Positions 43,943 to 51,747 of a DNA stretch of 64,000 nt are shown one piece after another (the first letter of the stretch is position 1; the number at the start of each line of letters is the position of its first letter). The notes below the pieces were generated by a model. It saw only the letters and a program-made list of their open reading frames with translations. It was not told the origin of the DNA and did no database searches. This DNA comes from Dryocola sp036489025 (GTDB lineage Bacteria; Pseudomonadota; Gammaproteobacteria; Enterobacterales; Enterobacteriaceae). The DNA lies in contig DASXGN010000028.1 in the NCBI GenBank assembly GCA_036489025.1, forward strand, positions 468,816 through 532,815. Reading direction: 5' to 3'. A program made the position numbers and the translations under genes.

Positions 43943-44554
43943 CTACCGTTGTTTGTTCTGCGGCTGATGGCACATATACCAGACGCCCGCCAGCAGGCAG
44001 ATAATATAGCCGAACATTTCGGTGCCCTCTTCGACCATGTTTTTGACCAGTCGGTTATAGCCGTCAAGCATCAGGCCCTGCCACAGTTCGTACATCCCAA
44101 ACAGACGGGAAAATACCAGTACGCACAGCAGGCCGGAGAGCATCATGCCGTAAGCCGGATGACGCATAAACGCCGCCAGCCCGGCCAGCGCTTTTTCTTT
44201 TTGCCTCGCAGCAATAAGCAGGCAGGCAACTGCGGTGAATAATGCAAACCAAAGCCACGCGCCGTGGAATATTTCATCGAAGGCAAAATCCATTTCGCGA
44301 ATAAGCATGCAGGTGAAAAACCCGCCGACCAGCACGCTGCTGTAACGTAATGTTTTTACTTTGATTGCATGGCCGAAGAATAATCCGCACAGGATCAGCA
44401 GGATTATTTCCTGCACGATTTCGGTGAGTGAAGTTTCACGAACAAAATCATGGAACCAGATGACGTCGCTGAAAAGAATCAGTATGCCGAGCCCCACGGA
44501 GGCCGCGCAAAGAACCACCAGAAATAAACGCTTTAATATAAATGAAATATGCAT
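43943..44554 (-). CDS. hypothetical multi-pass membrane protein
   Basis: A 203-residue protein of no recognised family. About six hydrophobic segments are visible, among them FLVVLCAASVGLGILILFSDVIWF (about 11-34), IILLILCGLFFGHAI (about 50-64), LWFALFTAVACLLIAA (about 101-116), YGMMLSGLLCVLVFSRLFGM (about 134-153) and MFGYIICLLAGVWYMC near the C-terminus. Conserved-looking polar residues (RETSLTEIVQE, REMDFAFDEIFHG, NMVEEGTEMFGY) lie between helices. The upstream region (44555-44678) is A+T-rich. The ribosome site is weak. It is a single gene. Confidence 0.65.
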   Translation of the reverse strand: MHISFILKRLFLVVLCAASVGLGILILFSDVIWFHDFVRETSLTEIVQEIILLILCGLFFGHAIKVKTLRYSSVLVGGFFTCMLIREMDFAFDEIFHGAWLWFALFTAVACLLIAARQKEKALAGLAAFMRHPAYGMMLSGLLCVLVFSRLFGMYELWQGLMLDGYNRLVKNMVEEGTEMFGYIICLLAGVWYMCHQPQNKQR

Positions 44555-44678
44555 AGGTCTTATAAATTATAAAACCCATATTATGCATTATATAAATAGG
44601 CTGGGGTTCGCCATCCGTGCGGCACATTTTGATTAATAGTGCTGATATCGCCATGAACTGTAGCGATATCAGCAGAAT

Positions 44679-45113
44679 TTATCGGCTGGCTAAATATTGC
44701 AGACGACGGCTGCGCAGGGCGTCATAGCCCCAGTTGTAGACCACCGTGTACGGCAGGAAGAACAGGAAGAAACCGATCTCAACCATAAACGCCCGAAGCA
44801 GCGAAATATCCAGCATCCACGCGGCAAGCGGTAGACCAATCAGGATAAAACCGCACTCAAAGCCCAGCGCGTGAGCAACGCGCAGCGGCATCCGACGCGC
44901 CTGTCCGACGGGGAAGAATTTATCAAACCCGGCGTTATAAATAATGTTCCAGACCATTGCCGCCGTGGAGAGCATGATGGTCAGCGCGCCCATTTGAAAC
45001 AGCGGCTTAGCCATCAGCCAGGCGGCGACGGGGGCACAAATACAAATGGCGATAGCCTCGAAGCCCATGGCGTGAAGGACACGCTCACCAAAGGTTCTTT
45101 TTTGCGACTGCAT
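44679..45113 (-). CDS. PACE-family (AceI-like) efflux transporter
   Basis: A 144-residue four-helix membrane protein made of two tandem bacterial transmembrane pair domains. GERVLHAMGFEAIAICICAP and the repeat RVAHALGFECGFILIGLP, each followed by an N-x-x-Y-D/N-x-x-F/Y end (WNIIYNAGFDKFFP, YTVVYNWGYDALR), are the PACE signature. Glu in GFEAI is the residue shown to be essential in AceI. Family members export chlorhexidine, acriflavine or short-chain diamines by proton antiport. ATG 45113 has GGAG 10 bases upstream. It is divergent from a LysR regulator across 93 bases. Confidence 0.9.
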   Translation of the reverse strand: MQSQKRTFGERVLHAMGFEAIAICICAPVAAWLMAKPLFQMGALTIMLSTAAMVWNIIYNAGFDKFFPVGQARRMPLRVAHALGFECGFILIGLPLAAWMLDISLLRAFMVEIGFFLFFLPYTVVYNWGYDALRSRRLQYLASR

Positions 45114-45147
45114 AGTTTTTTCACTCCAGAATGCGTTGCTTTCCCTC

Positions 45148-45161
45148 ATTATCATCGTAAT
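45148..45161. promoter_or_regulatory. candidate LysR-type box between PACE and lysR genes
   Basis: ATTA (45148-45151) and TAAT (45158-45161) are inverted around TCATCG in the short divergent gap, giving the T-N11-A style symmetry that LysR regulators bind. The A+T-rich surroundings could also hold both -10 boxes. Confidence 0.35.
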
Positions 45162-45206
45162 TACTGTTAGAATGAAATGAGTAACCATCGAGAAAAGCGA
45201 TAGATA

Positions 45207-46070
45207 ATGCATTATTCCCCTGAGTCCCTTGAAGCTTTTTTGCAGGCGGTCGAAACCGGTTCTTTTTCCGCTGCCGCCCGCAGATTAAAGAAAAGTCAGT
45301 CCACCGTCAGCGCCGCCATTGCCAATCTGGAAGCGGATCTGGGCGTGACGCTATTCGACAGGCAAAGCCGCCAGCCGGTTCTTACGCCGCAGGGCCAGCG
45401 GATCCTGCCGTTCGTGCAGTCAATTGTTGCCGCCAGCGAGCGGCTGGATGAGGTTTCGGTGCGCCTCGCGGGAAATATCGAGCCGCGCCTGAGCTTTGTA
45501 CTGTCCGACGTGTGGCAGACTACGCATCACGAATCCATTCTGAATCGCTTTTCGCAGCGCTTCCCGGATATTGAGTTTGAGTGCCTGATTGCCGAAGACG
45601 AGGATGTGATTGACCTGATCCAAAGCGGCCGCGCGCACGTCGGCGTACTGCGCGTCCAGGAACGCTATCCGATGGACGTTACGGTGGCACGTTTACAGGT
45701 TGGCGCGCAGATGTCGATCTATATCCATAAGAAGCACGAGCTTGCCGCCCTGCCCGCCGTTGAGCTGGACCAGCTCCACACGGTGCGCCAGCTGTGCCTG
45801 AAAACCTACAAAGATCCCACGCGCAATAGCGGCGGCGGGACAACATGGTCTTCTCCTTCACTGCTGATGCTGCTGGAGATGGCGGAACAGGGTTTCGGCT
45901 GGGGGATCTTACCGCGCTGGCTGGTGGAGCAGTTCGGCCACCATGTTTTGCAGGAGCTGAACGTGGCCGGCTGGCCGCAGCTTATTGACGTGGATGTGAT
46001 GTGGTCAAACAAAGTCCCGCCGGGGGCCGCGGGCCGCTGGATGATAGACCAGCTGCGGGCACAGAGTTAA
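45207..46070 (+). CDS. LysR-family transcriptional regulator
   Basis: A 287-residue LTTR. The N-terminal winged helix is MHYSPESLEAFLQAVETGSF with SAAARRLKKSQSTVSAAIANLEADLGVTLFDR (about 20-52). A linker helix and the two-lobed effector domain follow, ending in GWGILPRWLVEQFGHHVL. The divergent PACE transporter is the likely target, a common arrangement for PACE genes. The ribosome site is weak (AGCGATAGATA). Confidence 0.9.
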   Translation: MHYSPESLEAFLQAVETGSFSAAARRLKKSQSTVSAAIANLEADLGVTLFDRQSRQPVLTPQGQRILPFVQSIVAASERLDEVSVRLAGNIEPRLSFVLSDVWQTTHHESILNRFSQRFPDIEFECLIAEDEDVIDLIQSGRAHVGVLRVQERYPMDVTVARLQVGAQMSIYIHKKHELAALPAVELDQLHTVRQLCLKTYKDPTRNSGGGTTWSSPSLLMLLEMAEQGFGWGILPRWLVEQFGHHVLQELNVAGWPQLIDVDVMWSNKVPPGAAGRWMIDQLRAQS

Positions 46071-46203
46071 CGACCGAGGGCTCGGGTAAACCAGACAATC
46101 GACGGCAAAAGCCTTGTAATCAGACCGGATTGCGGGTCGGGTCAGCGTCTATTTTAACCCGCGCATGATATGATGAATTTCGTTCAATGAGAGGGTTAAC
46201 GTC

Positions 46204-46371
46204 ATGTCATTCTTCAGGGATGCGATGAATCGAATCAATGACACTTCTACCACCACGGTCACCTGTCCGGAGTGCGGGAAAACATCTAAACAATCTACCT
46301 CAAAAGTTCGTCGACAGCAGGCGTTGCTCTGCCCCGCATGCAAATCACTCTTCGTCGCTCAGCAAAAATAA
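46204..46371 (+). CDS. 55-residue zinc-ribbon microprotein (YnfU-like)
   Basis: A short gene starting at ATG 46204 with GAGAGGG eight bases upstream. The 55-residue product has two Cys pairs, TCPECG (Cys21, Cys24) and LCPACK (Cys43, Cys46), spaced as a single zinc ribbon, with a basic Ser/Lys/Arg-rich middle segment (KTSKQSTSKVRRQQ). It resembles small enterobacterial zinc-binding proteins such as YnfU; that name is tentative. It might bind nucleic acid; no function is known. A bidirectional hairpin follows 8 bases after the stop. Confidence 0.7.
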   Translation: MSFFRDAMNRINDTSTTTVTCPECGKTSKQSTSKVRRQQALLCPACKSLFVAQQK

Positions 46372-46378
46372 GGCAAAA

Positions 46379-46403
46379 AAAACCACTGCCGGGCAGTGGT
46401 TTT
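46379..46403. terminator. bidirectional terminator
   Basis: AAAACCACTGCC (46379-46390) and GGCAGTGGTTTT (46392-46403) are exact complements; the practical loop is CGG. T-runs flank the stem on both strands, so it can stop the zinc-ribbon gene from the left and the ydiH-like gene from the right. Confidence 0.9.
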
Positions 46404-46416
46404 CAGGCTTGAAAAA

Positions 46417-46605
46417 TCAATGAATACCGAGACGGTAGGCGTGGGAGATCTCTTCGCGCAATTCGAGGGAAGTGAGTTCCATCAGGTCAGCAAATTCCAG
46501 TTTCAGCTGGTTGAAGCGAATCAGGAATTGGGCCGGGGTCAGGTTTTCTTCTTCGCGGCGAAGGTATTCAAACGCAAGCGTGGTCGGGGTGATGGTGGTA
46601 TTCAT
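46417..46605 (-). CDS. ydiH: YdiH-like small protein
   Basis: A 62-residue protein: TPTTLAFEYLRREEENLTPAQFLIRFNQLKLEFADLM with the end SLELREEISHAYRLGIH, which matches the short YdiH family in length and pattern. It is probably helical and soluble. Function is unknown. ATG 46605 has CGAGGATTG upstream; a longer open frame of 20 residues lacks support. Confidence 0.75.
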   Translation of the reverse strand: MNTTITPTTLAFEYLRREEENLTPAQFLIRFNQLKLEFADLMELTSLELREEISHAYRLGIH

Positions 46606-47043
46606 TGCAATCCTCGATAAATTCGTTGTGAAATCATTAATAAGTGTATCACAGCCACTGCGCACAAAAAATAACCAGCTCGTTATTTATCCTGAAGTTC
46701 TTAATACGTTACACTTTAGCAACAGATGGCACGGGTGATAATAATTTGAAATACCTATTATTAACTGCAATCCATAACAATGAGTTAACCAAATAATTTT
46801 TTCTTTGCCTGCTACCTTTGGCCTTATCAATATCTCTCATTTGTTTGCCATCACACTCATATCGTCTAAAGTTAGGGTGGCGCGAATAATTTCTCATCAG
46901 CCTTTTGAAAGCCAGGATTTTGCATTATTACCAGCAACGCTGATTTTTAATTTCTTTATCTTTATCACCATTCGTAGTTATTCCCTTTTAACCGAAACGC
47001 GACGGTACGATTTCGTTTTCTACTGCCGTTTGGAGAGATCGCT
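46606..47043. other. 438-base gap without a convincing gene
   Basis: This A+T-rich stretch lies between the ydiH-like start and yciF. An inverted repeat AAATAAC/GTTATTT (46669-46675, 46682-46688) is seen near the ydiH-like promoter side. Two open frames of 62 and 85 residues cross it, but neither has a ribosome site or protein-like composition. It probably contains divergent promoters and an upstream leader for yciF, whose ribosome site is TGGAGAG at about 47033. Nothing else is recognised. Confidence 0.5.
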
Positions 47044-47541
47044 ATGCATATTCAAACCATAAATGAGCTGTTTGTTCATCTGCTTTCAGATACCTACAGC
47101 GCCGAGAAACAACTCGTCAAGGCGCTGCCCAAGCTGGCAAAGGCCGCCGACGATGCGAAGCTTCGTGAGGCGTTTACCGGCCATCTGGAAGAAACTCGCG
47201 GCCAAATTGAGCGCATCGATAGCGTGATTGAAAGCGTCGCGGAGCTAAAACTGCTGCGTATTAAATGTGTTGCAATGGAAGGGCTTATCGAAGAAGGGCA
47301 GGAAATTATCGACCAGGTTGATAAGGGCCCGGTACGCGACGCAGGATTAATTGCCGCGGCGCAGAAAGTTGAACACTATGAAATAGCCGCTTACGGGACC
47401 CTCTGCACTCTGGCAAAATTATTAGGTTATGACGAGGCTAAGAAATTATTGGGGCAGACGCTGGAGGAAGAAAAGTCGGCGGATGATAAATTATCGAACA
47501 TTGCCGAATCCTCCGTTAATACACATGCAAAGAGTCAATAG
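47044..47541 (+). CDS. yciF: YciF-like ferritin-fold stress protein (DUF892)
   Basis: A 165-residue four-helix protein of the DUF892 family: ELFVHLLSDTYSAEKQLVKALPKLAKAA, FTGHLEETRGQIERID, AAQKVEHYEIAAYGTL and LEEEKSADDKL. Metal-ligand-like Glu and His residues (E in SAEKQ, H in HLEET, E/H in KVEHYE) are kept. YciF proteins are induced by osmotic and other stress under RpoS. The E. coli partner yciE is not next to it; instead a CsbD/DUF883-like gene follows. Confidence 0.88.
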   Translation: MHIQTINELFVHLLSDTYSAEKQLVKALPKLAKAADDAKLREAFTGHLEETRGQIERIDSVIESVAELKLLRIKCVAMEGLIEEGQEIIDQVDKGPVRDAGLIAAAQKVEHYEIAAYGTLCTLAKLLGYDEAKKLLGQTLEEEKSADDKLSNIAESSVNTHAKSQ

Positions 47542-47640
47542 CGAATGCCGAAGGATATTTTCTTCGGAATTATCTGACAGTTATCCCTGCGGGCCAACAA
47601 TAAGTTTTATGCAGAAATATCACGCTTTCCGGAGCCTTGA

Positions 47641-47647
47641 CTATACT
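47641..47647 (+). promoter_or_regulatory. sigma-S-type -10 element
   Basis: CTATACT (47641-47647) matches the -13C extended -10 preferred by RpoS, with no good -35 upstream, 32 bases before the CsbD/DUF883-like start. Stress induction is inferred. Confidence 0.5.
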
Positions 47648-47678
47648 CAGATACGCAACCGCATCTAAGGAGCTAAAT

Positions 47679-47927
47679 ATGTTTGAGAAAGCCGAAGACA
47701 AAGTGAAAGAAGCCGCCGGTAGAGCACAGGAAGTTTACGGACGCTATAACAACAGTCCTGACGATGAAGCCCGTGGCGCTGCCCGGAAATACGCGTCCCA
47801 GGCCAGCTATGCCGTCCGTGATGCAGCAGATACGGTACGCGACCAGGTTTCATCCAATCCGCTCGGCGGCTTAGCCATTGCAGGTGCCGTTGGCGTGGTG
47901 ATTGGCTACCTGTTGGGACGTAAATAG
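47679..47927 (+). CDS. CsbD/DUF883-like stress protein with C-terminal membrane anchor
   Basis: An 82-residue protein. The N-terminal half is a charged helix of CsbD type (MFEKAEDKVKEAAGRAQEVYGR). The C-terminus NPLGGLAIAGAVGVVIGYLLGRK is a glycine-zipper membrane anchor as in ElaB/YqjD proteins, which tether stationary-phase ribosomes to the inner membrane. ATG 47679 has TAAGGAG upstream and gives the family-like start; 14 further upstream codons are open. It follows yciF by 137 bases and probably has its own RpoS-type promoter. Confidence 0.8.
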   Translation: MFEKAEDKVKEAAGRAQEVYGRYNNSPDDEARGAARKYASQASYAVRDAADTVRDQVSSNPLGGLAIAGAVGVVIGYLLGRK

Positions 47928-47976
47928 CGAAGCGCTATTTCGCTTTAGCCAGAGTGAAGATTTAGATTCAAAGAAT

Positions 47977-48006
47977 ATAGCCTGATTTTCATCAGGCTAT
48001 TTTTTT
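47977..48006. terminator. rho-independent terminator between the CsbD-like gene and dcp
   Basis: ATAGCCTGAT (47977-47986) pairs perfectly with ATCAGGCTAT (47991-48000) around TTTC, followed by six T residues. It lies 4 bases before the end of the convergent dcp gene. Confidence 0.93.
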
Positions 48007-48009
48007 GCG

Positions 48010-50055
48010 CTAGTGGCTAAGCCCGCGATTTTCTAACATCGGTTCGCTGTAAGGATCGTGCCCACGCCAGGCCCGGTAAAGCTCGGCCAGGTCAGCGCTG
48101 TTGCCACGCGACAAAACCGCCTCGCGGAATTTCTGCCCGTTTTCCTCAGTGAGACCGCCCTGCTCTACAAACCACTGATAGCCGTCGTCCGCCAGCATTT
48201 GCGTCCAGATATAGGCGTAATATCCTGCGGCATAGCCGCCGCCGAAGATATGGGCGAAGTAGCTGCTGCGGTAGCGCGGAGGCACTTCCGGCAGGCTGAC
48301 GTTCTCTTTTTGCAGCGCCTCGGCCTCGAACTGCGCCACATCCTCAACGCTCGCTCCCGACGGCAGGCTGTGCCAGTTCATATCCAACAGCGCGGCGGCA
48401 AGAAGCTCGGTCATGTCGTAACCTTTGTTAAACTGCGCGGCGCGGAAAAGTTTTTCACGCAGCGCCTGCGGCATCGGCTCGCCCGTCTGATAATGCCGCG
48501 CGTAGTTGGCGAAGACTTCCGGCTGGCTCGCCCAGTGTTCGTTGATTTGCGATGGGAACTCCACGAAGTCGCGCGGCGTGTTGGTTCCGGACAAAGAAGC
48601 ATAGCGCTGGTTGGCGAACAGACCGTGCAGCGTATGACCAAATTCGTGGAACAGCGTAACCACATCGTCCCAGGAAATCAGCGCTGGCTCACCGGCTGCG
48701 GGCTTCACATAGTTGCAAACGTTGTAGATCACCGGGGCGCTTTCGAACAGCGTCGACTGCTCGACAAAATTACCCATCCAGGCACCGCCACCTTTGCTGT
48801 CGCGGGTAAAATAATCACCGTAGAACAGCGCCATGCCGCGCCCGTCCTTGTCGAATATCTCCCACACGCGCACGTCGGGGTGATAAACCGGAATATCAAA
48901 TCGCTCAACAAAGCTCAGGCCAAATAGTCTGCTTGCCGCCCAAAACATGCCGTTGTCGAGCACACTTCTGAGTTCGAAAAAAGGTTTAATCTGCGCTTCG
49001 TCCAGATCGTATTTCTCCCGGCGGACCTGCTCGGCGTAAAACGCCCAGTCCCAGACTTTCGCCCTGAAGCCGCCCAGCTGTTCGTCGATGACCTGCTGAA
49101 TATCCGCCAGCTCCCGCCGCGCGCGGGCCGTAGCGGCGGGCACAATATTGCGCATGAAGCTGAGCGCGGCTTCCGGCGTTTTCGCCATTTGATCGGCAAT
49201 TTTCCAGGCGGCGTAATTCTCAAAGCCCAGAAGCTGAGCCTGCTCGGCGCGCAAAACCGCCAGCCTTGCGACGATGGCACGCGTGTCGTTGCCGTCACCG
49301 CGCTGGGTGCGTTCCCAGCCGGCTTGAAAGAGGTTTTCACGTGTCCGGCGGTCAGCAAGCGTCTGTAACGCAGGCTGCTGCGTAAAGTTAAGCAGCGGGA
49401 TTAGCCAGCGATCTTCCAGTCCTTTATCCCTGGCGGCCTGCCGAGCAGCGGCGATTTCCGCTTTGCTTAATCCCTCCAACTGATGCGCATTATCCAGCAC
49501 CAGGCCACCGGCTTTATCAGCCGCATGGAGACGGTTATTAAACTGGCTGCTCAGCTGCGCCGCCTCTTTATTCAGAGCCTTGAGACGCGTTTTCTGCTCT
49601 GGATCAAGCGTCGCTCCGGCCAGCTTGAACTGCTGCCAGACGACTTCCACAAGGCGCAGCGATTCGGCATCAAGATCGAGCCTGCTTCGCTGCTGATAAA
49701 CCGCATCAATGCGGGCAAACAGCGCTTCGCTCAGGCGGATTTCATCGCCCAGTTCCGCCAGCTCGCTGGCAAACTCTTCGTCCAGCTGCTGCAAATAATC
49801 GTTGGTGTGCGCCGCCGTCATGGCGAAGAAGACGCTGGCGACGCGGGACAGCATTTGGCCGGTTTGTTCCAGAGCCAGAAAAGTATTTTCAAAAGTTGGC
49901 GCGTCGAGATTCTGCGTAATGAGCGCGACTTCCCCAAGCTTGCGGCGTTTTGCTTCGTCGAACGCCGGGCGATAGTGGGCGTCGTCAATCTGGTCGAAAT
50001 GCGGGGCCTGATACGGTAATAAACTGATTTGAAAGAAAGGATTTTCCGTCCGCAT
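48010..50055 (-). CDS. dcp: peptidyl-dipeptidase Dcp
   Basis: A 681-residue M3 metallopeptidase, the same length as E. coli Dcp. The zinc motif HEFGH with following Glu is in TLFHEFGHTLHGLF near residue 467. Other family blocks are GMFWAASRLFGLSF, DGRGMALFYGDYF, FVEFPSQINEHWA and YRSSYFAHIFGGGYAAGYYAYIW. It removes C-terminal dipeptides from peptides. ATG 50055 (MRTENPFFQ) is preferred over one 24 bases upstream. It is divergent from ydfG. Confidence 0.97.
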   Translation of the reverse strand: MRTENPFFQISLLPYQAPHFDQIDDAHYRPAFDEAKRRKLGEVALITQNLDAPTFENTFLALEQTGQMLSRVASVFFAMTAAHTNDYLQQLDEEFASELAELGDEIRLSEALFARIDAVYQQRSRLDLDAESLRLVEVVWQQFKLAGATLDPEQKTRLKALNKEAAQLSSQFNNRLHAADKAGGLVLDNAHQLEGLSKAEIAAARQAARDKGLEDRWLIPLLNFTQQPALQTLADRRTRENLFQAGWERTQRGDGNDTRAIVARLAVLRAEQAQLLGFENYAAWKIADQMAKTPEAALSFMRNIVPAATARARRELADIQQVIDEQLGGFRAKVWDWAFYAEQVRREKYDLDEAQIKPFFELRSVLDNGMFWAASRLFGLSFVERFDIPVYHPDVRVWEIFDKDGRGMALFYGDYFTRDSKGGGAWMGNFVEQSTLFESAPVIYNVCNYVKPAAGEPALISWDDVVTLFHEFGHTLHGLFANQRYASLSGTNTPRDFVEFPSQINEHWASQPEVFANYARHYQTGEPMPQALREKLFRAAQFNKGYDMTELLAAALLDMNWHSLPSGASVEDVAQFEAEALQKENVSLPEVPPRYRSSYFAHIFGGGYAAGYYAYIWTQMLADDGYQWFVEQGGLTEENGQKFREAVLSRGNSADLAELYRAWRGHDPYSEPMLENRGLSH

Positions 50056-50169
50056 AGTACACTCCGGGATAAAATTCATCGTAGTGGGATTGTAGCGGAA
50101 ACTACAATTATCGTAAGCCCCACGGCCATGCTAAGGTATTGCAACATAAAAGCGTTGAGGAACAGTGAC

Positions 50170-50916
50170 ATGATTATTATGGTAACCGGCGCCACTTCGG
50201 GCTTCGGAGAGAGCATCACCCGTCGTTTCGTAGAAAATGGACACAAAGTCATTGCTACAGGCCGCCGTCAGGAGCGCCTGCTGGAGCTGAAAGACGAGCT
50301 GGGCGACAGCATTCTGACGCTGCAGCTGGACGTACGTAACCGCGCGGCGATTGAGCTGGCGATGGAGCAGCTGCCCGCAGAGTGGCGCGAAATCGATATT
50401 CTGGTCAACAATGCGGGCCTGGCGCTGGGCATGGAACCAGCCCACAAAGCCGACCCGGACGACTGGGAAACGATGATCGATACTAACAATAAGGGCCTGG
50501 TGTATATGACTCGCGCCGTGCTTCCGGGTATGGTTGAACGCAACCGCGGGCACATTATCAACATCGGTTCCACGGCGGGAAGCTGGCCTTATGCGGGCGG
50601 TAACGTTTACGGCGCGACCAAAGCGTTTGTACGCCAGTTCAGCCTTAACCTGCGCACCGACCTGCACAAAACCGCTATCCGCGTGACGGATATTGAGCCA
50701 GGCCTGGTCGGCGGCACCGAGTTCTCCAACGTGCGCTTTAAAGGTGACGATGGCAAAGCGGATAAAACCTACGAAAACGCCAACGCGCTGACGCCGGAAG
50801 ATGTCACCGAAGCGGTGTGGTGGGTGGCAACGCTGCCAAAACACGTCAACATCAACACGCTTGAGATGATGCCGGTCAGCCAGACGTTTGCCGGGCTGAG
50901 CGTACATCGCGAATAA
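50170..50916 (+). CDS. ydfG: NADP-dependent 3-hydroxy acid dehydrogenase YdfG
   Basis: A 248-residue SDR, identical in length to E. coli YdfG. TGATSGFG (6-13), NNAGLA, GSTAGSWPYAGGNVYGATKAF with the active Ser, Tyr and Lys, and EPGLVGGTEFSNVRFKGD are conserved. It oxidises L-serine, L-allo-threonine and 3-hydroxypropionate-type acids; it also serves as malonic semialdehyde reductase in pyrimidine (Rut) degradation. ATG 50170 follows AGGAACAGTGAC. A hairpin at 50925-50960 follows the stop. Confidence 0.96.
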   Translation: MIIMVTGATSGFGESITRRFVENGHKVIATGRRQERLLELKDELGDSILTLQLDVRNRAAIELAMEQLPAEWREIDILVNNAGLALGMEPAHKADPDDWETMIDTNNKGLVYMTRAVLPGMVERNRGHIINIGSTAGSWPYAGGNVYGATKAFVRQFSLNLRTDLHKTAIRVTDIEPGLVGGTEFSNVRFKGDDGKADKTYENANALTPEDVTEAVWWVATLPKHVNINTLEMMPVSQTFAGLSVHRE

Positions 50917-50924
50917 TAATCCCC

Positions 50925-50960
50925 TCGCCCTGCCCGGATATCCCTTCCGGGTCTGGGCGA
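50925..50960 (+). terminator. two-part stem-loop after ydfG
   Basis: TCGCCC (50925-50930) pairs with GGGCGA (50955-50960) and CCCGGA (50933-50938) with TCCGGG (50946-50951). It is followed by TTTAAC only, so it is a weak terminator or an mRNA 3-prime hairpin before rspR. Confidence 0.6.
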
Positions 50961-51015
50961 TTTAACGAATAAGTGTTAGATTCGTTAAGGATATTTCTAA
51001 ATAAGAAACAAAGTC

Positions 51016-51702
51016 ATGCCATCATCTTCGGTTCTTAATCCTACGCAGCCGGTTAACCAGCAAATTTATCGTATTCTGCGTAGTGACATTGTTCACTGTT
51101 TAATTCCGCCAGGCACTCCGCTTTCCGAAAAGGAAGTTTCCGTTCGTTTTGACGTTTCCCGTCAGCCGGTCCGCGAAGCTTTTATCAAGCTGGCTGAAAC
51201 CGGCCTGGTGCAGATCCGCCCGCAGCGCGGTACTTACGTCAATAAGATCTCCGTCAACCACGTGAAGAACGGCTGTTTTATTCGTGAAGCCATTGAGCGA
51301 GCGGTTGTAAAACGGGCAGCCAGCATGGCGACGGAAAGCCACCTGTATATGCTTGAGCAGCTGCTAAACCAGCAGCGCGTGGCCATTGAACGCAATCAGC
51401 TGGACGATTTTTTCCAGCTCGACGACGAATTTCACGAGCGGCTTGCGCTGGTGGCCGACTGCCGTCTGGCCTGGGACACGGTCGAAAATATTAAGGCGAC
51501 GATGGACCGCGTACGCTATATGAGCCTCGACCATATTTCCCCGCCGGATATGCTGCTGGCCCAGCATTACGCCATTTTTGAGGCGCTGAAAAAGCACGAT
51601 GAGGCGGCGGTCGATCTGGCCATGCATCTGCACCTACATGAAATTAGCCAGTCGATTTTGTTGATTCGGCAGGAAAACAGCGAGTGGTTTAGCGAAGATT
51701 AG
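51016..51702 (+). CDS. rspR: GntR/FadR-family repressor RspR (YdfH)
   Basis: A 228-residue regulator of the same length as E. coli RspR. The winged helix NQQIYRILRSDIVHCLIPPG with EKEVSVRFDVSRQPVREAFIKLAETGLVQIRPQRGTYV covers about 14-78. The all-helical FCD-type effector domain follows, with metal-ligand-like residues in DDEFHERL and HLHLHEI. It represses the rsp operon and lies convergent with that operon's last gene (ydfI), 45 bases away. Confidence 0.94.
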   Translation: MPSSSVLNPTQPVNQQIYRILRSDIVHCLIPPGTPLSEKEVSVRFDVSRQPVREAFIKLAETGLVQIRPQRGTYVNKISVNHVKNGCFIREAIERAVVKRAASMATESHLYMLEQLLNQQRVAIERNQLDDFFQLDDEFHERLALVADCRLAWDTVENIKATMDRVRYMSLDHISPPDMLLAQHYAIFEALKKHDEAAVDLAMHLHLHEISQSILLIRQENSEWFSED

Positions 51703-51747
51703 CATTTGAGGCGGCGGATAAGCATCGCGCCCATCCGCCACTGAGTT

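Noticed and set aside
46709..46897. 62-codon minus-strand open frame in the same gap
   Set aside because: No ribosome site, no hydrophobic or domain pattern, A+T-rich noncoding appearance.
46805..47062. 85-codon open frame before yciF
   Set aside because: No ribosome site and it overlaps the yciF start; more likely leader or promoter DNA.
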